Positions 1 through 6,483 of a stretch of DNA of 8,375 nucleotides are shown one piece after another. The DNA is taken from contig CANJMX010000061.1 of the NCBI GenBank assembly GCA_947475125.1, positions 1-8,375 on the forward strand, in the 5' to 3' direction. Under the pieces are notes generated by a model. The model was not told the DNA's origin, did not search any database, and saw only the letters and a program-made list of their open reading frames with translations. The DNA comes from Actinomycetota bacterium (GTDB lineage Bacteria > Actinomycetota > Thermoleophilia > Miltoncostaeales > Miltoncostaeaceae). Position 1 is the first letter of the stretch; each line of letters opens with the position of its first letter. The position numbers and the translations under genes are program-made.

Positions 1-1212
1 GTGATGGAGAATGTGCCCCATCTTGTCGCGCTTGGTGGCCAGGTACCGGGCGTTCTCGTTGCCGGGCACCACCTCGATGGGAACGCGCTCCACCACCTTG
101 AGGCCGTAACCCTCAAGTCCGATGATCTTCTTCGGGTTGTTGGTGAGCTGGCGGATTGACGTGAGCCCCAGGTCAACCAGGATCTGGGCGCCGATGCCGT
201 AGTCGCGCAGGTCGGCCGGAAAGCCCAGCTGCAGGTTGGCCTCCACCGTGTCGAAGCCGTCGTCCTGCAACTCGTACGCCCTGAGCTTGTTGATGAGGCC
301 GATACCGCGGCCCTCCTGCGCGATGTACAACAGCACGCCCTCGCCCTGGTCGGCGATCATGCGCATGGCGGCGTCCAGCTGATCACCGCAGTCGCAGCGC
401 AGCGAGCCGAACACATCACCGGTGAGGCATTCGGAGTGCACGCGCACCAGCACGTTCTCCTTGCCGGCAACATCGCCCTTCACCAGCGCCATGTGGTGCT
501 TGCCGTCGATCAGCGCGCTGTAGCCCACAGCGGTGAACTCGCCGTACCTGGTGGGCAGTCGCACGGCGGCGCCACGCTCGATCAGGCGCTCGGTGCGACG
601 GCGGTGCTCGATGAGGTCGGTGATGGTGATCATGCACAGGCCGTGATCCTGCGCGTACCCCACCAGATCATCGACCCGCGCCATTGTGCCGTCGTCGTTC
701 ATGATCTCGCAGATCACGCCGGCGGGGATGAGCCCGGCCATGCGCGCCAGATCGACTGCTGCCTCGGTATGCCCCGCGCGCTCCAGCACGCCACCCGGCT
801 TTGCGCGCAGCGGGAACACGTGGCCGGGCTTCACCAGATCGCTCGGGCTGGAGTCGGGATCGATGGCCACCATGATGGTGCGCGACCGGTCGGGTGCGCT
901 GATTCCTGTGGTGGTGCCCTCGCGCGCCTCAATTGCCTCGGTAAACGCCGTGGCCAGCGGCGCCTCGTTCTTGCGCACCATCTGCGTGAGGCCCAGCTGC
1001 TCACAGCGATCCTCGGTGAGCGCCAGGCACACCAGGCCGCGGCCATGGGTGATCATGAAGTTCACGGCGTCGGGCGTGGCGAACTGCCCGGCAATCACCA
1101 GATCGCCCTCGTTCTCGCGGTCCTCAGAATCGACCACGACGACCATGTGGCCGCTGCGGATCTCCTCGATGGCCGTCTCGATTGTCGAGAAAGGCGTCGT
1201 CTCAGTGCTCAG
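1..1212 (-). CDS. ribBA: Bifunctional 3,4-dihydroxy-2-butanone 4-phosphate synthase / GTP cyclohydrolase II (RibBA), C-terminus cut by window edge
   Basis: This fused cytosolic enzyme supplies both precursors of riboflavin. The N-terminal half converts ribulose 5-phosphate to 3,4-dihydroxy-2-butanone 4-phosphate plus formate. The C-terminal half opens GTP to the diaminopyrimidine, releasing formate and pyrophosphate. I translated 404 codons with no stop. The RibB half (about 8-200) has the acidic DRENEGDL loop at 31-38, TGISAPDR near 102-109 and GHTEAAVDLAR near 147-157. The RibA half (about 205-404) has HSECLTGDVFGSLRCDCG at 259-276, with zinc ligands Cys262, Cys273 and Cys275, then QEGRGIGL at 299-306 and TNNPKK at 357-362. 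The frame is still open at base 1, probably a few residues short of the end. The start is unusual: the first ATG (1146) would remove the conserved N-terminal helix, no ATG, GTG or TTG precedes it nearby, and CTG at 1212 sits behind a strong Shine-Dalgarno in a CTGA overlap with the ribE stop. Function is near certain; the start is an inference. Confidence 0.95.
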   Translation of the reverse strand, partial: MSTETTPFSTIETAIEEIRSGHMVVVVDSEDRENEGDLVIAGQFATPDAVNFMITHGRGLVCLALTEDRCEQLGLTQMVRKNEAPLATAFTEAIEAREGTTTGISAPDRSRTIMVAIDPDSSPSDLVKPGHVFPLRAKPGGVLERAGHTEAAVDLARMAGLIPAGVICEIMNDDGTMARVDDLVGYAQDHGLCMITITDLIEHRRRTERLIERGAAVRLPTRYGEFTAVGYSALIDGKHHMALVKGDVAGKENVLVRVHSECLTGDVFGSLRCDCGDQLDAAMRMIADQGEGVLLYIAQEGRGIGLINKLRAYELQDDGFDTVEANLQLGFPADLRDYGIGAQILVDLGLTSIRQLTNNPKKIIGLEGYGLKVVERVPIEVVPGNENARYLATKRDKMGHILHH

Positions 1213-1820
1213 GAGGTCTCTCCCCCGGTGATGTGCGGGCGAACCAGCGCCTCCACGTACTTTGCCACCACATCGGCCTCCAAGTTGACACTTCGGCCCA
1301 CTGCGTCACGGTCGAGCGTCGTGGCAGCCATGGTGTGCGGGATGAGTGCGATCGTGAAGCCATCGGCCTCGCGGCTTGCCACGGTCAGACTCACCCCGTC
1401 AACGGTGATTGAACCCTTCTCCACGACGTACCGCAGCACCTCATCCGGGCAGCTGATTGACATGAGCACGCCGTCGCCCTCGGGCGTGATGCCACGCACG
1501 GTGCCGGTGCCATCCACGTGCCCCTGCACGATGTGGCCGCCCAGGCGGTCGCCCACCCGCATGGCCCGCTCCAGGTTCACCGGGTCCCCGGCATGGCGGT
1601 CGCCCACCGAGGTGCGCCGCAGGGTCTCCTCCACGCAATCCACCGCGAAGGAGTCGTCTGTCAGTTCCACCACAGTGAGACAGGCCCCGTTGACAGCAAC
1701 CGAGTCGCCGATGGCGAGTCCGTCGCGCACCAGGCCGCACGCGATCACCAGCCGGGCGCCGGCCGTGCCAGGCACCCGCTCGCGCACCGTGCCCATCTCC
1801 TCAACAAGACCGGTGAACAT
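1209..1820 (-). CDS. ribE: Riboflavin synthase, alpha subunit type
   Basis: This enzyme dismutates two molecules of 6,7-dimethyl-8-ribityllumazine into riboflavin and the pyrimidinedione, the last step of riboflavin synthesis. The 203-residue length is normal for the family. It shows the two tandem lumazine-binding barrels: the N-barrel begins MFTGLVEEMG and contains GDSVAVNGACLTV (38-50, with Cys48). The C-barrel contains GHVDGTG (100-106, His102), VEKGSITVDGVSLTV (133-147) and LIPHT (159-163). The C-terminal NLEADVVAKYVE carries the expected Asp183. The ATG start overlaps the ribD stop by one base (TGATG), and a GGGGGGA purine run lies 7 nt upstream, so coupling to ribD is likely. The stop overlaps the proposed ribBA start by 4 nt. 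The gene is called ribE in most actinobacteria and ribC in Escherichia coli usage. Confidence 0.97.
   Translation of the reverse strand: MFTGLVEEMGTVRERVPGTAGARLVIACGLVRDGLAIGDSVAVNGACLTVVELTDDSFAVDCVEETLRRTSVGDRHAGDPVNLERAMRVGDRLGGHIVQGHVDGTGTVRGITPEGDGVLMSISCPDEVLRYVVEKGSITVDGVSLTVASREADGFTIALIPHTMAATTLDRDAVGRSVNLEADVVAKYVEALVRPHITGGETS
1218..1226 (-). promoter_or_regulatory. Shine-Dalgarno sequence supporting the CTG start of ribBA
   Basis: On the minus strand the last codons of ribE read GGGGGAGAG followed by ACCTC and then CTG. The GGAG core lies 7 nt before the CTG at 1212, an ideal ribosome-binding distance. The same spacing does not fit the next candidate start, ATG 1146, whose nearest purine-rich stretch is about 15 nt upstream. 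The site lies inside the ribE reading frame (its Gly-Gly-Glu codons), so ribosomes finishing ribE would deliver themselves to it. Confidence 0.6.
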
Positions 1821-2968
1821 CAGACATTCCCCCCGGGCACAGGACGCAACCGCCCGATCAGCAGCACATCGTCGCCAAGGCGTTCCACGCGGGGTGCCGG
1901 GATCCTCGCGGCATCGGCGATCTCGTCGGCGCCCACGCCCCGCACCGCAACCGGTGCCCCATCGCCACCAATGACGATGGGGGCCACCACCCAGGCCAAC
2001 CGGTCCACCAGGTGCGCCTCCAGCAGCGCGCCGGCGACCGTGGGACCACCCTCAACCAAAATGGACTGGATCTCGCGTCGCCCAAGGGCATCGAGCCCCT
2101 CGGCCAGGAATGCCGCGCCATGGTCCGCCTGCCCCACCTCAACGTCCACACCGGCGGTCCGAAGAGCGTCCACCCGCTCCGGCGTGGCCAGCGACCCAGC
2201 CAGCACAACCACGGGAATCTCCCCGGCCGTCTGTACGAGTACCGAATCCAGGCGCAGCCGGGCGTGTGGGTCAAACACCACGCGGGTGGCATGACGAACC
2301 GGTGCCGGGTCGACGTCGCGGGCGGTCAGCGACGGGTCATCGGCGTCGGCGGTTCCGATACCCACACCCACGGCGTCCATCTCGGCGCGCCAGCGGTGCA
2401 CCAGCGCGCGGGCCTCCGGGCCGGAGATCCAGCGGGTGTTGCCGGTGCGGGTGGCGACACGGCCGTCAAGCGACGCCGCCATCTTCAGCATCACCTCCGG
2501 CCGACCCGTGGCCGCCCAGGTGAGAAATGGCGAGGCCACCTCACGAGCGCGATCGGCGTCCTCCCCGTCGGCAACCACCACTTCGATGCCCGCGGCGGTG
2601 AGGATTTTCACGCCCTGCCCACGCGTGCGTTCAAGCGGGTCGAGGGTTCCCACCACGACCCGTGTGATGCCCGCGGCAATCACCGCCTCCGTGCACGGAC
2701 CGGTGCGCCCCGTGTGGGAGCACGGCTCAAGAGTGCATACGAGGGTAGCGCCGCGCGCCGCAGCGCCGGCAGCCGCAATGGCCGCAGGCTCAGCATGCGG
2801 CTTGCCCGGGCCGGTGTGCCAGCCCTCCCCCACAACCTTGCCATCACGTGCGATGACCGCGCCGACGGCAGGGTTCGGACTCACCTGTCCACGGGCACGC
2901 AGGGCCAGATCGCATGCCCGGGCAAGCAGGGTGCGCTCGGCCGCCGTCGGCCGGCCGGCCGGGGTCAC
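1820..2968 (-). CDS. ribD: Bifunctional diaminohydroxyphosphoribosylaminopyrimidine deaminase / 5-amino-6-(5-phosphoribosylamino)uracil reductase
   Basis: RibD performs two successive riboflavin steps: zinc-dependent deamination of the pyrimidine made by GTP cyclohydrolase II, then NADPH-dependent reduction of the ribosyl chain. The 382 residues match the usual fused length. The deaminase domain (about 10-150) carries the HAE signature at 58-60 (His58 zinc ligand, Glu60 proton shuttle) and EPCSHTGRTGPC at 81-92, with zinc ligands Cys83 and Cys92. The reductase domain (about 157-375) shows LKMAASLDGRVATRTG, TRWISGPEAR, GIGTADADDPSLTAR and ILVEGGPTVAGALL (303-316). The GTG start overlaps the rpe stop as GTGA. 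I see no strong Shine-Dalgarno there, only GGCGG next to the start, so translation probably depends on ribosomes arriving from rpe. The ribE gene follows with a one-base overlap. Confidence 0.97.
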   Translation of the reverse strand: MTPAGRPTAAERTLLARACDLALRARGQVSPNPAVGAVIARDGKVVGEGWHTGPGKPHAEPAAIAAAGAAARGATLVCTLEPCSHTGRTGPCTEAVIAAGITRVVVGTLDPLERTRGQGVKILTAAGIEVVVADGEDADRAREVASPFLTWAATGRPEVMLKMAASLDGRVATRTGNTRWISGPEARALVHRWRAEMDAVGVGIGTADADDPSLTARDVDPAPVRHATRVVFDPHARLRLDSVLVQTAGEIPVVVLAGSLATPERVDALRTAGVDVEVGQADHGAAFLAEGLDALGRREIQSILVEGGPTVAGALLEAHLVDRLAWVVAPIVIGGDGAPVAVRGVGADEIADAARIPAPRVERLGDDVLLIGRLRPVPGGNV

Positions 2969-3639
2969 GCCGCCAGAATCCGATCGGTCAGGTCGACATA
3001 CGCCGCCACTGGGTCGGGGGCTCCAAACAGGGCCGATGCCGACACGATGAGGTCGGCTCCCGCCGCGCGCGTCGATGCCGCGTTCGTGGGACCCACCCCG
3101 CCGTCCACCTGAAGCAGCACGCGGTCGGGCAGAAGGTCGCGCAGGGCGATCAGGCGCCCGATGGTCTCGGGAATGAATGACTGCCCACTGAAGCCCGGGT
3201 TGACGCCCATGCAGTTGACGTAGTCGATGCGCTCAATCAACGGGATGACGGCCTCAAGCGGTGTGCCGGGGTTGATCGCAAGCCCCGCCAGACACCCTGC
3301 TGCGCGGATCTCGGTGAGCAGTTGATGTGGATGCGGATCTGCCTCCACATGCACGCTGATCATGTCGGCGTGGGGCGCAAACCAACGGATGGCATCGCCC
3401 GGCCGCGACACCATGAGGTGCACGTCGACGATGCCCTCTGACGGGTGCACGCGATCGGCCACCCCACGGGTGGTGCCGGTCCCAAGCATCAGGTTCGGCA
3501 CGAAATGCCCATCCATCACGTCGATGTGGAACACCCGCGCGCCCTGCGCCATGAGCGCATCTACCTGATCGCCCAGCCGCATGGCATCAGCCGACATGAG
3601 CGACGGACAGATTGTGGGTGTGCGGGGTGCCACGGGCAT
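2965..3639 (-). CDS. rpe: Ribulose-phosphate 3-epimerase
   Basis: Rpe interconverts D-ribulose 5-phosphate and D-xylulose 5-phosphate in the pentose phosphate pathway; it is a cytosolic metal-dependent TIM barrel. From ATG 3639 the protein has 224 residues, the normal size. Signature parts are CPSLMSAD (11-18), FHIDVMDGHFVPNL (37-50, metal ligands His38 and Asp40), VDVHLMV (71-77, His74), NPGTPLEAV (123-131), MGVNPGFSGQSF (144-155) and QVDGGV (177-182, catalytic Asp179). I chose ATG 3639 over the in-frame ATGs at 3684 and 3693. Those add 15-18 residues not seen in the family and overlap rsmB, and none of the three has a convincing Shine-Dalgarno. The gap to the rsmB stop is 10 bp and the 3' end overlaps ribD by 4 nt. 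The position immediately before the rib genes fits a shared interest in ribulose 5-phosphate, which RibBA consumes. Confidence 0.96.
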   Translation of the reverse strand: MPVAPRTPTICPSLMSADAMRLGDQVDALMAQGARVFHIDVMDGHFVPNLMLGTGTTRGVADRVHPSEGIVDVHLMVSRPGDAIRWFAPHADMISVHVEADPHPHQLLTEIRAAGCLAGLAINPGTPLEAVIPLIERIDYVNCMGVNPGFSGQSFIPETIGRLIALRDLLPDRVLLQVDGGVGPTNAASTRAAGADLIVSASALFGAPDPVAAYVDLTDRILAA

Positions 3640-3649
3640 GGGCGGCAGG

Positions 3650-4999
3650 TTATCGGCCCACGAGTCGTGCGACGAAGAACCCATCCGTGCCATTCACGTG
3701 CGGGAGCAGGCGCAGTGCACCGGGCAGGTCGGGTGACGCCATTCCGGGGAACCGCGCCGTGAGGTCCTCGATCTCGCCGCCCGATGCGCGCACGACGTCC
3801 TCGTTCTCCTCACGCAGCAGGCTGCACGTGGAATACACCACGCGGCCACCGGGCTTCACCAGGGTGAGTGCACGATTCAGAAGTCCCTGCTGAATCTCCA
3901 CCAGCGGTGCCAGTGCCTCCTCGCGACGACGCCAACGCGCATCCGGACGCGAGGCCAGTACCCCGGTCCCAGTGCATGGCGCATCAACCAGCACGGCGTC
4001 GAACAATCCACCTGGGATCTCCACCTCCCGGGCATCGCCATCGATCACGGTCATCGGGGCACCCATGCGCTCTGCCATCTCGCGAAGGCCACTGGCGCGC
4101 GACGCGTGCATCTCGATTGCCACGATCTCGGCCTTGCCGTCGGCAAGGGCCGCAAGCTGTGTCGCCTTGGCACCCGGTGCGGCACACATGTCGAGGATGC
4201 GCTCCCCGGGCTGCGGGTCGAGTGCTCTGGCCGGGATCATCGACGCGCGGCTCTGGCCCATCACCAACCCGCTGGCGAATGCTGCGGAGTCTTCAAGCGC
4301 GAATGGCTCGTCCAGTACCAAGGCCTCGGGCAGCAGCGGATCGCCGTGCCACGCGGGTATCTCCTGTTCCAACTCCGCACGGGGCCCACGCAGCGGATTC
4401 CAGCGCACGGCTGACTCGCTTGGCATGTTGGCGGCGGCCATCACGGCGTTCGCGTCGTCCTGTCCGAGAGAGCGCACCAGACCATCGGCGATCCAGTCGG
4501 GGAATGAGTTGACGAGTGCCGAGTCGGCGGGGCCCAGCTCGGCCAGCCTGGCTGGCCCTTCACTCGCGATGCGCCGAAGCACGGCATTCACCAGGCCACC
4601 ACGGGCGGGCGCCCTGTCGCGGTGCCCGGGAAGCATGCGCGCGAGGTGCACGGCCTGATCAACGGCGGCGCGATCGGGCGTGCCATCAGACGCAATGATC
4701 TCGTACGTTCCCAGGCGCAACACGTCGCGCACACCGGGCTCAATGCGATCGGGGCGTTCGGCCGCACCATCAATGAGCCAGTCAAGGGTTCGGCGCATCT
4801 GCACCGTGCCGAACACAAGGCGCTGGGCCTGCTGGCGGTCGCGCGGGTCGAGCTCGAACCGGTTGGCCTCGGCCGTGAACGCGCGGTCGGCGTACGCGCC
4901 GTCATCCACCCGGCGCAGCACGCGCAGCGCCACGCGGCGTGCCGGCGCGGCACCGCCCATTCCAGGCTCACCCTTACGGGGACGTGAGGTCGAGCTCAC
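3650..4999 (-). CDS. rsmB: 16S rRNA (cytosine(967)-C(5))-methyltransferase RsmB/Sun family
   Basis: RsmB methylates C5 of a cytosine in helix 31 of 16S rRNA (C967 in E. coli numbering) using S-adenosylmethionine. The 449-residue frame has a NusB-like RNA-binding domain (about 18-150) and a Rossmann methyltransferase domain (about 195-447). Motif I is ILDMCAAPGAKATQLAAL (268-285). The VDAPCTGTG stretch (338-346) contains Cys342, and VYSTCSLLREEN (388-399) contains Cys392; these are the paired cysteines of the m5C family, which act as nucleophile and release residue. The family glycine in AAPGGK is Ala here, a mild variant. Two starts are possible. GTG 4999 has GAGGGGG 7 nt upstream but overlaps fmt by 26 nt. 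ATG 4960 follows the fmt stop by 13 nt with a weaker AAGGGTGAG upstream and drops 13 basic, poorly conserved residues. I report the longer form. Confidence 0.95.
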   Translation of the reverse strand: MSSTSRPRKGEPGMGGAAPARRVALRVLRRVDDGAYADRAFTAEANRFELDPRDRQQAQRLVFGTVQMRRTLDWLIDGAAERPDRIEPGVRDVLRLGTYEIIASDGTPDRAAVDQAVHLARMLPGHRDRAPARGGLVNAVLRRIASEGPARLAELGPADSALVNSFPDWIADGLVRSLGQDDANAVMAAANMPSESAVRWNPLRGPRAELEQEIPAWHGDPLLPEALVLDEPFALEDSAAFASGLVMGQSRASMIPARALDPQPGERILDMCAAPGAKATQLAALADGKAEIVAIEMHASRASGLREMAERMGAPMTVIDGDAREVEIPGGLFDAVLVDAPCTGTGVLASRPDARWRRREEALAPLVEIQQGLLNRALTLVKPGGRVVYSTCSLLREENEDVVRASGGEIEDLTARFPGMASPDLPGALRLLPHVNGTDGFFVARLVGR

Positions 5000-5885
5000 C
5001 GCGGTACCCCCTCAGGAAGGCGTCGATTGGCATGCGGCCCTTGCCGGGCGGCTGGATGTCGAGGATCTGCAGGCCGTTGGTGGCCGTTCCGAGCAGCAGT
5101 GCACCGGAATCGGCCGTCAGCCCGGCGGGTGCGGGTGCTTCCCACTCCCGTGTACGCCACACCTTGAACGGCTGTCCATCAATGTGCAACACCGCACCGA
5201 TATGCGGGGAGAGGGCGCGGACCTGGCCCACCAGTTCACGGGCGGGCCGCGAGGGATCAATCAGCCGGTCTGCGTCAGTGATCTTGGCTGCGACCGATGA
5301 CCCCGTATCCGTCTGCGGTGTGGCCACCAGCGTGCCGGCGTCAACCGCATCAAGCGCCCGTACGAGCGCGGGTCCAGATGCCTCGGCCATCTTCTGCAGC
5401 ACCGAACCCGCGTCATCGTCGCCGGTCACTTCAAGCACGACCGACTCGATAATTGGACCGGTGTCGAGCCCCGCATCCATCTGCATGATCGTGGTGCCCA
5501 TGTGCGCGGCGCAGTCCATGAGGGCCCGCTCAACCGGAGCCGCCCCGCGGTAGGCGGGAAGCAGCGAGTAGTGCACGTTGATGCACGGCCACCCATCAAG
5601 CACGTCGTCGCGCAGAATCTGCCCGAAGGCCGCGACCGCGAGCGCACCCGCGTCGGCACTGCGTAGCACCTGTAGCGACTCCGGCGCGTTGATTGACGCG
5701 GGCTTGAGGGTGGGGATTCCCAATTCGGCGGCCACCGCACCCACCGGAGTGGGGACCGGTGCCTTTGATCGTCCTCTCGGGCGGTCCTCGCGCGTGACCA
5801 CCAGCACCACCTCGTGGTGCGATGCCACGAGCGCGCGCAGGACGGGCACGGCAGGCTGAGGGCTGCCGGCAAAGATGACCCGCAT
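4974..5885 (-). CDS. fmt: Methionyl-tRNA formyltransferase
   Basis: Fmt transfers the formyl group of 10-formyltetrahydrofolate to Met-tRNA(fMet), making the initiator for bacterial translation. The 303-residue length is slightly shorter than E. coli Fmt (about 315). The N-terminal formyltransferase domain (1 to about 190) starts with VIFAGSPQPAVPVL and holds the catalytic triad region: INVHYSLLPAYRGAAP (102-117, Asn103 and His105) and GLDTGPI (139-145, Asp141). The C-terminal tRNA-binding barrel ends with QPPGKGRMPIDAFLRGYR, matching the family's PGK and FLRGYR signatures. ATG 5885 lies 9 bp after the def stop. An AGGA (5893-5896) overlaps that stop codon and leaves a 7-nt spacer, so def and fmt are almost certainly co-translated. 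The pairing is functional: Fmt adds the formyl group that Def later removes. Confidence 0.97.
   Translation of the reverse strand: MRVIFAGSPQPAVPVLRALVASHHEVVLVVTREDRPRGRSKAPVPTPVGAVAAELGIPTLKPASINAPESLQVLRSADAGALAVAAFGQILRDDVLDGWPCINVHYSLLPAYRGAAPVERALMDCAAHMGTTIMQMDAGLDTGPIIESVVLEVTGDDDAGSVLQKMAEASGPALVRALDAVDAGTLVATPQTDTGSSVAAKITDADRLIDPSRPARELVGQVRALSPHIGAVLHIDGQPFKVWRTREWEAPAPAGLTADSGALLLGTATNGLQILDIQPPGKGRMPIDAFLRGYRGELDLTSP
5007..5013 (-). promoter_or_regulatory. Shine-Dalgarno sequence before the GTG start of rsmB
   Basis: GAGGGGG on the minus strand ends 7 nt before GTG 4999. It lies inside the 3' end of fmt. It is the better of the two ribosome-binding candidates for rsmB and is the reason the overlapping GTG start was preferred to ATG 4960. 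Confidence 0.45.
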
Positions 5886-5894
5886 GGCCCGGTC

Positions 5895-6446
5895 CTACGC
5901 GCTCGGCAGAAGCGAGTCGCGCAATTCGGCGAGGGCAGCGCGGCGATCCTCTGGCGAGGCCCGGTCGAGAATAAGGATGCCGTCGAGGTGATCGATCTCG
6001 TGCTGCACCACCCGAGCCGGGAAGTCCTCGATCACGGCCTCAAACTGCGTGCCGTTCAGGTCCTGTGCCCGTACGCGGATCCAGTCGTAGCGCGCCACCT
6101 CGACATTGATCTCGCCGATCGAGAGGCACCCTTCGGTGGCAACCCCGGTTTCGTCGGAGTGCTCAATGATTTCGGGGTTCACGAATGCATGTACGGCGCC
6201 GTCGTCGAATGGCGCGACAGTGATGAGCCGGCGCAGGCGTCCGAGTTGCGGCGCCGCCAGCCCCACCCCCCGGCCATCCTCCATGATGCGGGCCATCTCA
6301 TGGACCTCGGCGACGAGGGCTTCGTCGAATACCTCGATGCGCTCAGCAGGTGTACGCAGCACCGGGTCGCCGTATTGCCGCACGTGCTCAAGCGCGGCAA
6401 GCCGCAGCGCCTCGAGCTCGGGCTCCTCAAATGAACGTCGCGCCAT
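5895..6446 (-). CDS. def: Peptide deformylase
   Basis: Def removes the formyl group from the N-terminal methionine of nascent proteins as they leave the ribosome, releasing formate. From ATG 6446 the protein has 183 residues, typical for the family. All three motifs are intact: GVGLAAPQ (60-67), EGCLS (106-110, metal ligand Cys108) and QHEIDH (148-153, metal ligands His149 and His153, catalytic Glu150). The frame is open further upstream to 6572, but that would run into the kinase gene and add residues unlike any deformylase, so I reject it. ATG 6446 lies 37 bp after the kinase stop. No convincing Shine-Dalgarno is present; instead a TATTCT box ends 6 nt before the ATG (see the promoter entry), which would suit leaderless translation. 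It is the first gene of the tightly packed def-to-ribBA block. Confidence 0.97.
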   Translation of the reverse strand: MARRSFEEPELEALRLAALEHVRQYGDPVLRTPAERIEVFDEALVAEVHEMARIMEDGRGVGLAAPQLGRLRRLITVAPFDDGAVHAFVNPEIIEHSDETGVATEGCLSIGEINVEVARYDWIRVRAQDLNGTQFEAVIEDFPARVVQHEIDHLDGILILDRASPEDRRAALAELRDSLLPSA

Positions 6447-6452
6447 GGCGGC

Positions 6453-6461
6453 AGAATACCA
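6453..6461 (-). promoter_or_regulatory. Candidate extended -10 promoter for def and the downstream operon
   Basis: The minus strand reads TGG TATTCT GCCGCC ATG. TATTCT (6453-6458) fits the actinobacterial -10 consensus TANNNT, and the TG one base before it forms an extended -10 element. Six bases then lead to the def ATG, so the expected transcription start is at or within a base or two of the A of the start codon, as in leaderless genes. I see no -35 box at 16-18 nt, which extended -10 promoters can do without. It is the most AT-rich spot of a GC-rich 37-bp gap. This is a sequence-pattern inference; one hexamer is weak evidence by itself. Confidence 0.4.
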
Positions 6462-6483
6462 CCGGCCCGCAGCGTGCCGCGGG

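Noticed and set aside
436..1974. A 512-codon plus-strand open frame antisense to ribBA and ribE
   Set aside because: It lies opposite well-conserved riboflavin genes, crosses their boundary and has no recognisable protein features; it is a codon-bias shadow.
2960..3000. FMN riboswitch or separate promoter before ribD
   Set aside because: There is no intergenic space (GTGA overlap with rpe), and I see none of the conserved RFN-element sequence there.
3640..3693. Longer rpe beginning at ATG 3684 or 3693
   Set aside because: It would overlap rsmB and add an N-terminal tail absent from the family; ATG 3639 gives the normal length.
6466..6483. Hairpin CCCGC-8 nt-GCGGG directly after the kinase stop codon, considered as a terminator
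   Set aside because: The stem is only 5 bp (6 with a wobble pair) and no T-tract follows on the minus strand; short GC palindromes are common in this composition.
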